Source: Paenibacillus pinihumi DSM 23905 = JCM 16419 (lineage in GTDB: Bacteria > Bacillota > Bacilli > Paenibacillales > Paenibacillaceae). From it: DNA of 64,000 bases. Both the position numbers and the translations under genes were made by a program. Shown here piece by piece: positions 21,209 through 30,168 of the stretch. Position 1 is the stretch's first letter, and every line of letters starts with the position of its first letter. Under the pieces are notes generated by a model. The model had not been told where the DNA came from. It searched no databases and saw nothing but the letters and a program-made list of their open reading frames with translations. The stretch covers positions 1 to 64,000 of the forward strand of contig NZ_KE383869.1 in the NCBI RefSeq assembly GCF_000422505.1, given 5' to 3'.

Positions 21209-22043
21209 AGGGTTGGACGCATTGATTCCATCCTTATCTGTAAGCGATGAGGATAAAGTGATTGAGGTCGCTCTAAACCAGCTTCGGCCGAACCCGTATC
21301 AGCCCCGCAAAACCTTCGATGACGATTCCATTAAGGAACTTGCAGAATCGATCAAGCAACACGGCGTAATCCAGCCGATTATTGTCCGCAGTGTATTGAA
21401 GGGTTATGAGATTATTGCAGGGGAGAGACGGTTCAGAGCTTCCGGTCTTATTGGGTCTCAGACAATTCCGGCAGTAGTCCGTTCGTTCTCTGACCAACAG
21501 GTGATGGAGATCGCCCTGATTGAGAACCTTCAACGGGAAGACTTGAATGCTATCGAAATAGCAATTGCTTACCAGGCAATTATGGAAAAATTTGGACTTA
21601 CTCAAGAAGAGCTTTCCCTGAAAGTAGGTAAGTCCCGTTCTCATATTGCTAATTTTCTTCGTTTGCTGACCTTGCCTTCTGAGATTAAGGATGATGTTTC
21701 ACGTGGAACAATTTCCATGGGACATGCACGTGCACTTGTCGGTGTGAAGGAGGAGGCTGTCCGCAAAGAGCTTGCCAGTCAGATTGTTGAACATGAATGG
21801 AGTGTTCGGGAACTGGAGGAGGCGATTCAGAAGCTCGATCAGCCGAATAAGGAAAACCAAAAGGTAAAGGCGAAAACTAAGAAAAAAGATCCTTTTATTG
21901 AGCACATTGAAGAATCGTTGAGAGAACGGTTTAAAACAACGGTTAAAGTGAAACAGCAAAAGGACCGCGGGCGGATCGAATTGTTGTATTACAACAAACA
22001 AGATTTGGAGCGTTTATTGGAACTGCTCGATCGCATGGCGTAA
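21189..22043 (+). CDS. parB: Chromosome partitioning protein ParB/Spo0J
   Basis: 284 residues. CTP-binding motifs YQPRKTFDD, GERRFRA and ENLQREDLNAIE are followed by a helix-turn-helix around TQEELSLKVGKSRSHIANFL. The C-terminal dimerisation domain ends ERLLELLDRMA. It binds parS, slides as a CTP clamp and recruits SMC. It overlaps parA and carries a parS site within its own coding sequence. Confidence 0.97.
   Translation: MSKRLGRGLDALIPSLSVSDEDKVIEVALNQLRPNPYQPRKTFDDDSIKELAESIKQHGVIQPIIVRSVLKGYEIIAGERRFRASGLIGSQTIPAVVRSFSDQQVMEIALIENLQREDLNAIEIAIAYQAIMEKFGLTQEELSLKVGKSRSHIANFLRLLTLPSEIKDDVSRGTISMGHARALVGVKEEAVRKELASQIVEHEWSVRELEEAIQKLDQPNKENQKVKAKTKKKDPFIEHIEESLRERFKTTVKVKQQKDRGRIELLYYNKQDLERLLELLDRMA
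21695..21710. other. parS: parS site within parB
   Basis: TGTTTCACGTGGAACA; its reverse complement TGTTCCACGTGAAACA matches the B. subtilis consensus. B. subtilis also has a parS inside spo0J. Confidence 0.9.
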
Positions 22044-22183
22044 AATCCAAGGTGCATTACAGGACGGTGCAGTTATTCTGTTTTACGGGTAGACGAGCCG
22101 TTTGTGGTTGGAGTTATGGGAAGTATAAGGTTCGCATTCATAATCGGCTTCTATTTTACGCAAAACGATGTTGTACCTGTTAA

Positions 22184-22210
22184 AGACGGCAAGGCCGTTT
22201 ACGCTTTTTT
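22184..22210 (+). terminator. Probable parAB terminator
   Basis: A 7-bp stem with one G-T pair and a 3-base loop, followed by TACGCTTTTTT, about 140 bases after the parB stop. Confidence 0.55.
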
Positions 22211-22639
22211 GCTCTAAGCCGTTTCTGAGGGTGTTATATGGAATGGTGTAACAGTAATAAATTAGCTGCGTAATAGCATGCCGGGCGCTGACCTTCTGGA
22301 CAGAAGACAAGCCAAGGTGTGCTTATTTTTTTGGGCTTCAATATTCTATCTGCCATGCAAACCGTAGAAGAGATACTTGACATGAATCGGCTTCTTTTAG
22401 GAGTATGCCTCTAGGTGCTACTGCTTGTAAAAGGGAAGGGTGTAAGGATAGTATGTCCTTTTGCTTGAGGGAAGAGCAGATAATATTGCTGAATGCACTT
22501 CGAATGGGTGATTGAGTGTGGCAGCAAGTTGACTCTCATTGTATGCAGGGTTGGAACGGAAGGCTGGTTGATAGTAGAATAAGAAGGACAAGAAGATGCT
22601 TGGGAAAGAGCAAATGAGATTATATGGAGGTGTAAAGGG
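22211..22639 (+). other. Intergenic region with possible promoter for the desulfurase-like gene
   Basis: About 430 bases without a convincing gene. A possible sigma-A promoter is TTGGAA (22551) - 18 bases - TAGAAT (22575-22580), which would give a leader of about 50 bases. A long minus-strand frame that overlaps this region and the next gene looks like a shadow. Confidence 0.4.
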
Positions 22640-23812
22640 ATGGTTAGAGAACAGGGGAGTGAAGTGATTTATCTTGATCATGCGGCTACTTCCTGGCCGA
22701 AGCCCCCGCAGGTGATTGAGGCCATGCAGCAAGCGCTTATACATGACTCGGCCAACCCGGGACGGGGCAGCCATGCCATGGCGGTCAGAGCCAGCCGGAT
22801 ATTGTTCAATACACGCAAAAAGCTGGCGAGGCTGTTCCACATCGGTAACCCGAATGATATCTCCTTTGCACTCAATACGACTGGCGCTCTGAATCAGGCC
22901 ATCAAGGGCTTTGTGAAGCCGGGGGATCATGTCATTGCGACTTCCGTCGAGCATAATTCCGTGCGTCGTCCATTGGAGTATCTGAAACGGACTGCCGGTG
23001 TTCAGGTGAGTTATGTGGAGACTGATGCGGCAGGGAGACTGGACCCCAAACGGGTGGAGGCTGAAATTACATCTTCTACAACCCTGATTGTCATGAATCA
23101 CAGCTCCAACTTGCTTGGCAGCATACTGCCTGTTGCCGAGGTGGGGGAGATTGCCCGCAGGCACGGTGTGAAGCTGCTTGTAGACGCCGCTCAGAGCGCT
23201 GGAGTGGTCGATATAGACGTGGGGCTGTTGGGTATTGATATGCTTGCCTTCCCGGGCCACAAGGGGCTTCTGGGGCCTCAGGGGACGGGTGGTTTGTACA
23301 TTCATCCTGAATTGGAGCTGGAGCCGTTTATTCATGGCGGTACTGGCAGTCAGTCCGAGGCCATTGAGCAGCCTAAGGTTCGTCCGGACAGATATGAATC
23401 GGGTACACAGAATACGCCTGGGCTGGCAGGGCTGCAGGCAGGGGTCGAATATGTACTGCATGAGAAGGTCGAAAACATCCATACTAAAGAATGGACACTG
23501 ACACAGCATCTGATGGAGAAGCTTAAGCCTGTCTCTGGCCTTCAGCTGCTTGGACCGGAATTGGGTCAGCCTAGAACAGGAATTGTCGCTTTCGTTGTGG
23601 ATGGACTGGATTCATCCGAGATGGGCTTCATTCTCGATCAGCACTACAACATTGCCGTACGTACAGGCTATCATTGTACACCGCTGGCTCATATACAGGC
23701 AGGTACACAGGGTACAGGAGCGGTACGGGCGAGTGTAGGCTGTTTCACCACGATGGATGAGGTGGAGGCATTCGCGGAAGCGGTGAAGGAGATCGTCAGA
23801 GGGAACCGGTAA
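22640..23812 (+). CDS. Class V aminotransferase / cysteine desulfurase-like protein
   Basis: 390 residues, PLP-dependent, fold type I. It starts YLDHAATSWPKPPQV. The PLP-binding lysine is K208 in FPGHKGLLGPQGTGG, and a candidate catalytic cysteine is C346 in TGYHCTPLAH. It resembles cysteine desulfurases of the SufS/NifS group, specifically the subgroup often found beside SelD and DUF3343 genes in selenium-using Firmicutes. Here a DUF3343 gene lies 1.3 kb downstream but no selD is seen. The ribosome site GGAGGTG is strong. Whether it serves sulfur, selenium or another amino substrate is unknown. Confidence 0.88.
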   Translation: MVREQGSEVIYLDHAATSWPKPPQVIEAMQQALIHDSANPGRGSHAMAVRASRILFNTRKKLARLFHIGNPNDISFALNTTGALNQAIKGFVKPGDHVIATSVEHNSVRRPLEYLKRTAGVQVSYVETDAAGRLDPKRVEAEITSSTTLIVMNHSSNLLGSILPVAEVGEIARRHGVKLLVDAAQSAGVVDIDVGLLGIDMLAFPGHKGLLGPQGTGGLYIHPELELEPFIHGGTGSQSEAIEQPKVRPDRYESGTQNTPGLAGLQAGVEYVLHEKVENIHTKEWTLTQHLMEKLKPVSGLQLLGPELGQPRTGIVAFVVDGLDSSEMGFILDQHYNIAVRTGYHCTPLAHIQAGTQGTGAVRASVGCFTTMDEVEAFAEAVKEIVRGNR

Positions 23813-23910
23813 CATAATCAGGGTTATGGGAGTTTGAGGAGCAGGCAAAAGAGGGAGAGCACAACAAGTTCAGGGCAAAATGAATTATTTGTAGGGGGAG
23901 CAAAGCGAGA

Positions 23911-24405
23911 ATGTCAGAAGTATCAACATCAATCTCAGTTGAAGCTTGGGTAGTCGCAGCGGCGGGGGCTATCTTGCTCTTGTTGTTTGTGTGGCTGATG
24001 GTGCTCAGTATCCGGTTTGGTAAAATTCGCAAGCGGTACAATAGAATGATAGCAGACACAGGAATTGATAACTTGGAGCAGCTGATTATACATTTGCAGC
24101 AGAGTAATCAGCAGCAGCAAGACAAACTGCAACTGCAAAATGAGCAATTGCAGCTTATGAAGGATTCATTGGCTACTATTAAAGGGCGTGTTGGCATTCA
24201 TCGATATAATGCATTTTCAGATCAGGGGAGCGATCTGAGCTTCTCGCTGGCAATTCTGAATGAGAAGCAGGATGGCGTTGTTGTCAGCGGCATTCACGGG
24301 CGGGAAGAGACGTATGTATATGCGAAGCCGCTCAAGCAGGGAGATTCGGCTTACGCGCTCTCACCGGAGGAGAAGAAAGCAGTCAGTCTGGCAATGCAAG
24401 AGTAA
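23911..24405 (+). CDS. DUF4446 family membrane protein
   Basis: 164 residues. One N-terminal membrane helix (about 12-33, VAAAGAILLLLFVWLMVL) is followed by a Gln-rich coiled coil (about 55-85) and a conserved C-terminal domain with RVGIHRYNAFSDQGSDLSFS. The family is widespread in Firmicutes near parB; its function is not known. The ribosome site is GGGGGAG. Confidence 0.9.
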   Translation: MSEVSTSISVEAWVVAAAGAILLLLFVWLMVLSIRFGKIRKRYNRMIADTGIDNLEQLIIHLQQSNQQQQDKLQLQNEQLQLMKDSLATIKGRVGIHRYNAFSDQGSDLSFSLAILNEKQDGVVVSGIHGREETYVYAKPLKQGDSAYALSPEEKKAVSLAMQE

Positions 24406-24486
24406 GAATTATATATGAGCTTTCGGGCTGACGTGAAGGGACAGCAAGACAGCCTGAAATCCATACAAGCATCAGGAAGAGCGGCC

Positions 24487-25074
24487 TTATCCGTCCAGTG
24501 CGGAGAGGCTGCTTGTGCTCTCGGAGAGAATCGCATGAAACAGGCTGAAGGAAATAATCTCGGACAGGTTCATGACGAGATGCAGCCGGGTATTCTGCAG
24601 GACAAAATATTCCATAAATCCGCCAACGTTAACAATGCCGGTAATATGCATGTCGCCAACAGGGGGGAGCTGTTTGTTGACACCTGCTCCGGGACGGACA
24701 GGGCCTTCACCTACCTGAATGCAGCCAACGCTGGCAACCTGGCCGAGACAGGCGTCGATGCCAATAATAAAGGGCGGATTTTGCGTGTCGCTGATTGAAT
24801 TAATTGTTTCCTCCAAATTCATGGCATGGACAGGGGATTCGAGCGTACCATATACATCAAAAGGTTTATTTTGATGCCGGCTTAGTGCGGTGCCTACCAG
24901 CGGCCCAAGCGCATCGCCTGTGGAGCGGTCTGTCCCGATGCATACAACAGCGATACGCTGGCCGGCAGGCACATTCCTGACCATCGGCCGTATACGGTTA
25001 ATCAACTGACCATTGACGTTCGGCTCAGATGAAGCTATTTTAAAGGATGAAGCATGAGAGGATGCGAGTTTCAT
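24487..25074 (-). CDS. yyaC: Spore protease YyaC
   Basis: 195 residues matching the YyaC family of spore-former proteins related to the germination protease Gpr. Conserved features include VVCIGTDRSTGDALGPLVG, GTLESPVHAMNL and GIDACLG. B. subtilis yyaC is also next to spo0J, on the opposite strand. The ribosome site GGAGGG is strong. The gene faces DUF4446 with an 81-base gap and no obvious terminator between them. Confidence 0.93.
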   Translation of the reverse strand: MKLASSHASSFKIASSEPNVNGQLINRIRPMVRNVPAGQRIAVVCIGTDRSTGDALGPLVGTALSRHQNKPFDVYGTLESPVHAMNLEETINSISDTQNPPFIIGIDACLGQVASVGCIQVGEGPVRPGAGVNKQLPPVGDMHITGIVNVGGFMEYFVLQNTRLHLVMNLSEIISFSLFHAILSESTSSLSALDG

Positions 25075-25110
25075 AGAATCCCTCCGCGGCTAAAGTAATA
25101 GTAATAGTAT

Positions 25111-25416
25111 ATGGACAAAAAGGATGTTTTATACTTTCATCACCGGAAATCGGGCATGCAAGAGAGACAGGGGGAAGAGGACTTGCTGATTGCATTTGAT
25201 TCAACGCAGCAGGCGCTTAGGGCAGAGATGCTTCTGGAGTATGCAGATATCGAAATCGATATTTGTCCTACACCAAAGGAAATCACAGCAGGCTGTGCGC
25301 TTTCCATCGAATTCCCTGATGACGATCTGGAGACGGTGAAATCCGTCATAGCAAGTGAAAAGGTCGAGATTAGAGGAATCTTTATCCGGCAAGAAGAAGG
25401 TTATCTCGAGATATAG
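25111..25416 (+). CDS. DUF3343 domain protein
   Basis: About 101 residues; the domain covers the C-terminal 75 (LIAFDSTQQALRAEMLLE, then CALSIEF and a short strand-rich end). DUF3343 proteins often occur with selenium-handling or sulfur-transfer genes, but their biochemical role is unknown. The start is doubtful: the first ATG lacks a ribosome site, and a TTG (25183) preceded by GGGGGAAGAGG would give a 77-residue protein nearer to family length. Confidence 0.8.
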   Translation: MDKKDVLYFHHRKSGMQERQGEEDLLIAFDSTQQALRAEMLLEYADIEIDICPTPKEITAGCALSIEFPDDDLETVKSVIASEKVEIRGIFIRQEEGYLEI

Positions 25417-25449
25417 TTTTAGTATTCGCGAGGGGAAGAAAGGAAGAGA

Positions 25450-26331
25450 GTGAAGATGTGGCTTCAATCATTGTATGATTCGATCAAAACTGAATTGGGC
25501 GATGAAAAGTTGTGGCAAAGCATCGGCTGGTCGGCTTTCCGAATTATTATGATTCTTATTTTGGCCAGAGTCTCTATCATTATCGTCAACAAAACGATTG
25601 ACCATGTCGTGTTTAATAGAGAACCGGAAAGGCTGGGGCAGCAGGTCAGACGCATACGTACGATCGGTAAGCTGCTCAAAAATATAGCGGCGTATACGAT
25701 TCATTTTGTCAGTGTCATGCTTATTCTTTCCGAATTCAATATTAATCTGGGACCGCTGCTAGCTGGTGCAGGTGTTATCGGGCTGGCAATCGGGTTCGGT
25801 GCCCAAAGTCTGGTCAAGGATGTCATTACAGGTTTCTTTATCGTTGTGGAGGATCACTTTGCGGTAGGAGATGTGATTCAGACCGGGAATTTCAAAGGCA
25901 CAGTAGAAATGATCGGCTTGCGTTCCACGCGCATCCAGAGCTGGACTGGAGAAATTCATATTATCCCGAACGGCATGATTAATGAGGTTACGAACTTTTC
26001 CATTAATAACTCTCTCGCTGTACTGGATATATCGATTGCCTTTGAAGAAAATATTGACCATACCATATCTGTGATTAATAGCATTTTGGCGAAGATTGAA
26101 GATGTGAATCTGGTCAAACAGCCTGAAGTGCTGGGCATACAAACGTTGACCGCAACGGAAGCATCATTGCGCATTGTTGCGGAATGCCGGCCGACAACCC
26201 AGATTGCGTTATCCCGATTGCTGAACAGGGAAATAAAAAAAGCGCTGGAAGCAAACAGGATTGAAATGGCTTATCCGCGAATGATTACGTATCAGCAAAA
26301 TAAGGAGGGGAGAGTATCAAATGGAACGTAA
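25450..26331 (+). CDS. Mechanosensitive channel, MscS family
   Basis: 293 residues. Membrane helices span about residues 15-115, with the pore helix around LLAGAGVIGLAIGFGAQSL and the family motif VKDVITGFFIVVEDHFAVGDVI leading into the cytoplasmic beta domain. It releases solutes during osmotic downshock. It starts at GTG, or at an ATG two codons later. The 3' end overlaps the DUF951 start by 11 bases. Confidence 0.95.
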   Translation: MKMWLQSLYDSIKTELGDEKLWQSIGWSAFRIIMILILARVSIIIVNKTIDHVVFNREPERLGQQVRRIRTIGKLLKNIAAYTIHFVSVMLILSEFNINLGPLLAGAGVIGLAIGFGAQSLVKDVITGFFIVVEDHFAVGDVIQTGNFKGTVEMIGLRSTRIQSWTGEIHIIPNGMINEVTNFSINNSLAVLDISIAFEENIDHTISVINSILAKIEDVNLVKQPEVLGIQTLTATEASLRIVAECRPTTQIALSRLLNREIKKALEANRIEMAYPRMITYQQNKEGRVSNGT

Positions 26332-26551
26332 GCAATTCCAGCTTGGAGATATCGTCCAGATGAAAAAGCCGCATCCATGCGGGACGAACGAAATGGAGAT
26401 CATTCGGATGGGGATGGATATTCGCATCAAATGCGTAGGCTGCAAGCATAGCGTCCTTATTCCCCGGCTGAAATTTGAAAAAAACATGAAAAAAGTGCTC
26501 CGCAGCAAGGAAGAAAATAAAGCTGGCGGCGGCAGTAATGAGCTTAGCTAG
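26321..26551 (+). CDS. DUF951 family protein
   Basis: 76 residues. FQLGDIVQMKKPHPCGTNEMEI and IRIKCVGCKHSVLIPRLKFEK are the DUF951 signature, with three cysteines that might bind metal. A strong ribosome site (GGAGGGGAG) lies in the mscS tail and the genes overlap, so they are co-translated. B. subtilis YyzM is a relative near the same locus. Function unknown. Confidence 0.9.
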   Translation: MERKQFQLGDIVQMKKPHPCGTNEMEIIRMGMDIRIKCVGCKHSVLIPRLKFEKNMKKVLRSKEENKAGGGSNELS

Positions 26552-26561
26552 CCTCCCAAAG

Positions 26562-26600
26562 CCTTCTGCAATAAATATGTTGCTTGCGGAAGGTTTTTTT
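26562..26600 (+). terminator. Terminator after the mscS-DUF951 unit
   Basis: An 8-bp stem CCTTCTGC/GCGGAAGG (one T-G pair) with a 16-base loop, followed by seven Ts. Confidence 0.8.
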
Positions 26601-26726
26601 GTGGGTAAAAGCTGAAGAAGTAACGGGATACGGGCAGGATGTTGTGCTGGTGTCCGGCTTGGAATAAGAACCGCCAGGTGCATAAAATCAGGATGATTTT
26701 TGGCCAAAACTTTCGTTAAAAGCATC

Positions 26727-26756
26727 TTGCATTCCCCGTACAGGCTGTGATACAAT
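26727..26756 (+). promoter_or_regulatory. tRNA-Ser promoter
   Basis: TTGCAT and TACAAT separated by 18 bases, 20 bases upstream of the tRNA. Confidence 0.7.
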
Positions 26757-26776
26757 CTTACTTGTGTTATCAACGC

Positions 26777-26867
26777 GGAAAGGTACCCAAGTGGTCCAAG
26801 GGGGCTGACTCGAAATCAGTTAGGCGTCTCACGGCGTGCGTGGGTTCGAATCCCACTCTTTCCGCCA
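26777..26867 (+). tRNA. tRNA-Ser (CGA)
   Basis: 91 nucleotides including encoded CCA. The acceptor stem GGAAAGG pairs with TCTTTCC, the anticodon loop CTCGAAA gives anticodon CGA (reads UCG), there is a long variable arm as expected for serine, and the T arm contains GGGTTCGAATCCC. Confidence 0.96.
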
Positions 26868-26904
26868 TATATCTTTACCACCTACATATGAATTTGCTTA
26901 CTAA

Positions 26905-26934
26905 CCTCCCACGTTTATACGTGGGGGGTTTTTT
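26905..26934 (+). terminator. Terminator after tRNA-Ser
   Basis: A 9-bp stem CCTCCCACG/CGTGGGGGG with one T-G pair and a 6-base loop, followed by six Ts. Confidence 0.85.
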
Positions 26935-26983
26935 AATTTCTAATTCCTGAACAGATGATTGCAGTCATTGCATCAGGACAAAC

Positions 26984-27024
26984 AAAGGGGTTGAGCCAAG
27001 TGTCCCACTGCGCTCAACCCCTTT
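26984..27024 (-). terminator. Terminator of the ABC/PHP operon
   Basis: A 13-bp perfect stem with a 15-base loop lies about 30 bases after the last gene of the minus-strand operon. It is followed by TGTTTGTCC on the minus strand, a moderately T-rich tail. Confidence 0.7.
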
Positions 27025-27052
27025 GTTGTTTTCTTTCCATAGCATGTTCGAC

Positions 27053-27892
27053 TTAGTCATTTAATTGATCTTCTTTCGCCATGGAGCGGATGTAGAAAAA
27101 CCCTAAGAATGAGCAAAGCAGAAAGGAGAAAACGGCCATGGCTGCGGCTTGCTCCCGTTCCTGAAATACGCTGAATACTTGCTGCATCGATACGCCCAGC
27201 ATCTGAGGCGAGTTCGCACCCAGCAGGAAAGGGGCAGTAAAGGAACCGATCACACCCATAAAGACAAAAGTCACCGCAACCAGGAAGGTCTTGTAGGACA
27301 ACGGGAATATAAATCTGAAAAAGATTCGGAGCTTGCTTGCCCCTATGTCACGGGCGCTCTCGATAACCGATGCCGGAATCGATGCCAGGGCAGAGCTGAG
27401 AAGCATCGTCGCGAACGGGATGTTAAACCAAAGATTCGCAATTATAATCCCTTTTTCATCGAAAATGATGCGTGGCAAAGTAATCCCGACCGGTAAAAGC
27501 AGCCGGGCCAGCCAGCCGTTATTGCCTAAAAGATTCATGAGTCCGTAGGTGGCGATAACTCCCGGTATAAATAAAGGAATCATATAGGATTTGCGGATCA
27601 GCTCCACCAGCTTCCCTGAACTGAACCTCATATAAAGCGCGAGCGAGTAGCTGACCAAAAGCACCAGTACACAAGACAACAGGGTAACCTTAATAGTGAA
27701 CAGAATGTTGGAGCGCAGTCCCTTGTCTGTAAACAGGTTCTGATAGCGGCTTAAATCATAGCCTCCTGATCCATTGCCAAGACTGGTTACAAAGGATTGG
27801 ATGATGGGGATGACGACAGTGAACAGCAGCAGAAGGAAAGCAGGGCTGACCATAATCAGCCCTACGATAGCTTGTTTGACTTCTTTCCTCAT
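27053..27892 (-). CDS. ABC importer permease (first-type)
   Basis: 279 residues with six predicted membrane helices, the first near LIMVSPAFLLLLFTVVIPII. The EAA-like loop that contacts the ATPase reads ESARDIGASKLRIFFRFIFPLS. It resembles the PotB/AfuB/PhnU class of permeases for polyamine, iron or aminoethylphosphonate importers. It is the last gene of the operon, and its ATG overlaps the stop of the binding protein by four bases. The partner permease lies three genes upstream. Confidence 0.9.
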   Translation of the reverse strand: MRKEVKQAIVGLIMVSPAFLLLLFTVVIPIIQSFVTSLGNGSGGYDLSRYQNLFTDKGLRSNILFTIKVTLLSCVLVLLVSYSLALYMRFSSGKLVELIRKSYMIPLFIPGVIATYGLMNLLGNNGWLARLLLPVGITLPRIIFDEKGIIIANLWFNIPFATMLLSSALASIPASVIESARDIGASKLRIFFRFIFPLSYKTFLVAVTFVFMGVIGSFTAPFLLGANSPQMLGVSMQQVFSVFQEREQAAAMAVFSFLLCSFLGFFYIRSMAKEDQLND

Positions 27893-29055
27893 TGCGCTGC
27901 CACATCACTCTGCCAGCGTTTGTTGATTTCATTGCTCAGATCACCGATGTTAAAGGTACGGAAACCTTCGGCAACGCCTTTGAATTTATCCTGCATGTCT
28001 TGTGACATATTGGAGAGTTTAATGCCAGGGAAACCATTCATTTTATCCACGATTACAGCTTGTGCTTCCGGGGACAGGACGAAGTTCAGGAACTGGTTGA
28101 CTGCATCCTTTTTCTCGGAAAGTTTGTTCACCATTAAATACGTGGGTCCGCCATTAAAGCCCGGTGTAATTTGTTGAAGCTTTACTGTGTCCGGGAGCAA
28201 ATTTTGGCCGAGCTGCTGGAGTACCATATCTGACCAGGCCGGGATAATCTCTACTTCACCATTGGCAAGCAAGTCAAGTGTTCCCTGATTTTTTTTCGGA
28301 TAAATTCCGTTGCCGTATACATATTTGCCTAAATCCTTCAACGTATTGAACCCGCTGCTCCACTTCTCCATAACGGCAGGATCACTGTTATGAATGTCGG
28401 CATCCGGAAGATCTTTGTACAGTACGGTTGTGACGAAGGAGCTTCCCGAACCCCCGGTAGACGGGTCGTTGTAGGCAAATTTGCCCGGATGCTGCTTGAT
28501 CCAGTCCAGCAATGCATCCAGTGTGGTTGGAGGAGCAGCTACTTTGGAACTGTCATAAGCCAGCACGACAGCAGAGGAACGGTAAGGCACTGCCATATTT
28601 GCTACATCGTTCATCGTGTTCGAGTCGATGTTGTTCAGGTTAGGGATTCCTTGGGCATCTAGCGGCGACCATACATCTTCCTTGGTACCCTGGTTGACAA
28701 CGTTGATTCCATCTTCATACAAATCGATGTCACCCGAGCCTTTGCCTGCTTTTTTGGCTGCAAGTATCCGGTCATACGTAGAATCGGCGCCGGTTCCGGA
28801 AGGAATGTACACGGTTTTTACTTTTACGTTGCTGTTCTGTTTCTCGAACATCGGAACGAGGGTATCCCAAAGGTCTTTTACGTTCTGGGAGCCTGTAAAG
28901 TAAAACTGGAACTCAACCGGTTTTGTGGAAGCAGCCGGAGAAGCCGCAGGGTTTACCTCTGTGCCCGCGTTGTCTTTGCTGCCGCAACCAGCCATTACAG
29001 TTGCTGTTAATGCAAGTACCGTTAGCATCTTCACCATTTTGTTCAGACGAATCAT
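27889..29055 (-). CDS. ABC importer solute-binding lipoprotein
   Basis: 388 residues. Signal peptide with lipobox VMAGC, then a linker rich in Ala, Pro and Ser, then a periplasmic-binding-protein fold with EFQFYFTGSQNVKDLWDTLV at the mature N-terminus. It looks like the iron/polyamine/aminoethylphosphonate family (bacterial SBP family 1/6/8 type). The ligand cannot be read from sequence; the neighbouring phosphodiesterase and PHP genes suggest an organophosphate. Several ATGs are possible; the one nine bases after AGGAGG was chosen. Confidence 0.9.
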   Translation of the reverse strand: MIRLNKMVKMLTVLALTATVMAGCGSKDNAGTEVNPAASPAASTKPVEFQFYFTGSQNVKDLWDTLVPMFEKQNSNVKVKTVYIPSGTGADSTYDRILAAKKAGKGSGDIDLYEDGINVVNQGTKEDVWSPLDAQGIPNLNNIDSNTMNDVANMAVPYRSSAVVLAYDSSKVAAPPTTLDALLDWIKQHPGKFAYNDPSTGGSGSSFVTTVLYKDLPDADIHNSDPAVMEKWSSGFNTLKDLGKYVYGNGIYPKKNQGTLDLLANGEVEIIPAWSDMVLQQLGQNLLPDTVKLQQITPGFNGGPTYLMVNKLSEKKDAVNQFLNFVLSPEAQAVIVDKMNGFPGIKLSNMSQDMQDKFKGVAEGFRTFNIGDLSNEINKRWQSDVAAQ

Positions 29056-29079
29056 TCTCATCATCCTCCTGAGTTGAGC

Positions 29080-30123
29080 TTACTGGGTTGGAAAAGCAAG
29101 TGTTGAGGCAAAATTGACGTGAACCCTTTGTCCGGTCTTCAATAACTGAACTGCTTCTTTGGATTGGAACGTACGTATCATTGCCAGATCATCCAATTCC
29201 ACCGATACCTCTGCATAATGCCCAAGAATCATAATTTGCCTGATTGCACCAGGCAGCGTCTGCCCGTTTCCTCCATCTGCTGATGGATTCAGATTGACAT
29301 CTTCCGGTCTTACGGCTACTTTAACTTGTCCCGAGAGCTGTTTCTCATTGGGCAATTTTAAATGTCCAACGTGAATGCTGCCCTCGCTCACCACCCCCTG
29401 CAAGAAGTTCATTTTGCCGATAAATTGAGCAACATACAGTGATTCCGGTTGATTGTAAATTTGCTGCGGTTCAGCGATTTGCTCGACATGTCCATGGTTC
29501 ATGACAACAATGCGGTCGGATAAAGACAATGCCTCCTCCTGGTCATGCGTAACAAATACCATCGTCAGGCCAGTCTGCGCCTGTATTTCCCGCAGTTCTT
29601 CCCGCATTTCATGTCTCAGCTTCGCATCCAGGGCGGAAAAGGGCTCGTCCAGCAGCAATACGGCGGGTTTTAGCAGGAGCGATCTGGCTAATGCGATCCG
29701 CTGTTGCTGGCCTCCAGACAATTGACCTGGCAGCTTCTTTTCCGAACCTGGCAGCCGTACCAGCTTCAACACGTCGGATACGGCGCTTTGAATCTCGGCT
29801 TTTGGCGTGCGGCGAATCTTCAGCCCAAAGGCCAGGTTATCGAATATTGACATGTGCGGCCATAGATTATAGCTCTGAAAAACCATCGAAGTGGGACGCT
29901 TTTCAGGCGGCAGACTGATTACGCTGTGGCCTTCAATCAGAATGTCCCCTGAATCGGGTTCCAGGAAGCCTCCTATGCTGCGGAGAACCGTTGTTTTCCC
30001 GCAGCCGGATGGTCCAAGGAGAGTGACAAGCTCCCCTTTTTTAATCTCCAGATTAATGCCGGTGACGCCTTCACCTGTCTTATAGCGCTTCGTCATATTG
30101 CGAACAGCCAGTTGAATACTCAT
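29080..30123 (-). CDS. ABC importer ATP-binding protein
   Basis: 347 residues. Walker A GPSGCGKTT, signature LSGGQQQRIALARSL, Walker B VLLLDEPFSALD, followed by a C-terminal TOBE-type domain (about 240-347). It belongs to the PotA/FbpC/PhnT-like class, with a TOBE domain that may sense ligand or regulate. ATG was preferred to an upstream TTG because GGAGG lies ten bases before it. Confidence 0.94.
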   Translation of the reverse strand: MSIQLAVRNMTKRYKTGEGVTGINLEIKKGELVTLLGPSGCGKTTVLRSIGGFLEPDSGDILIEGHSVISLPPEKRPTSMVFQSYNLWPHMSIFDNLAFGLKIRRTPKAEIQSAVSDVLKLVRLPGSEKKLPGQLSGGQQQRIALARSLLLKPAVLLLDEPFSALDAKLRHEMREELREIQAQTGLTMVFVTHDQEEALSLSDRIVVMNHGHVEQIAEPQQIYNQPESLYVAQFIGKMNFLQGVVSEGSIHVGHLKLPNEKQLSGQVKVAVRPEDVNLNPSADGGNGQTLPGAIRQIMILGHYAEVSVELDDLAMIRTFQSKEAVQLLKTGQRVHVNFASTLAFPTQ

Positions 30124-30168
30124 TGATTCCAATCCTCCGCCTTTCGTATGCGAAATCTGTGTGAGCCC

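Noticed and set aside
22418-23509. 363-codon minus-strand frame opposite the desulfurase-like gene
   Set aside because: The plus-strand protein has intact PLP and cysteine motifs and a strong ribosome site; the minus-strand product has no recognisable domain.
24415-24798. Plus-strand frame opposite yyaC
   Set aside because: Antisense to the conserved spore gene yyaC and lacking family features.
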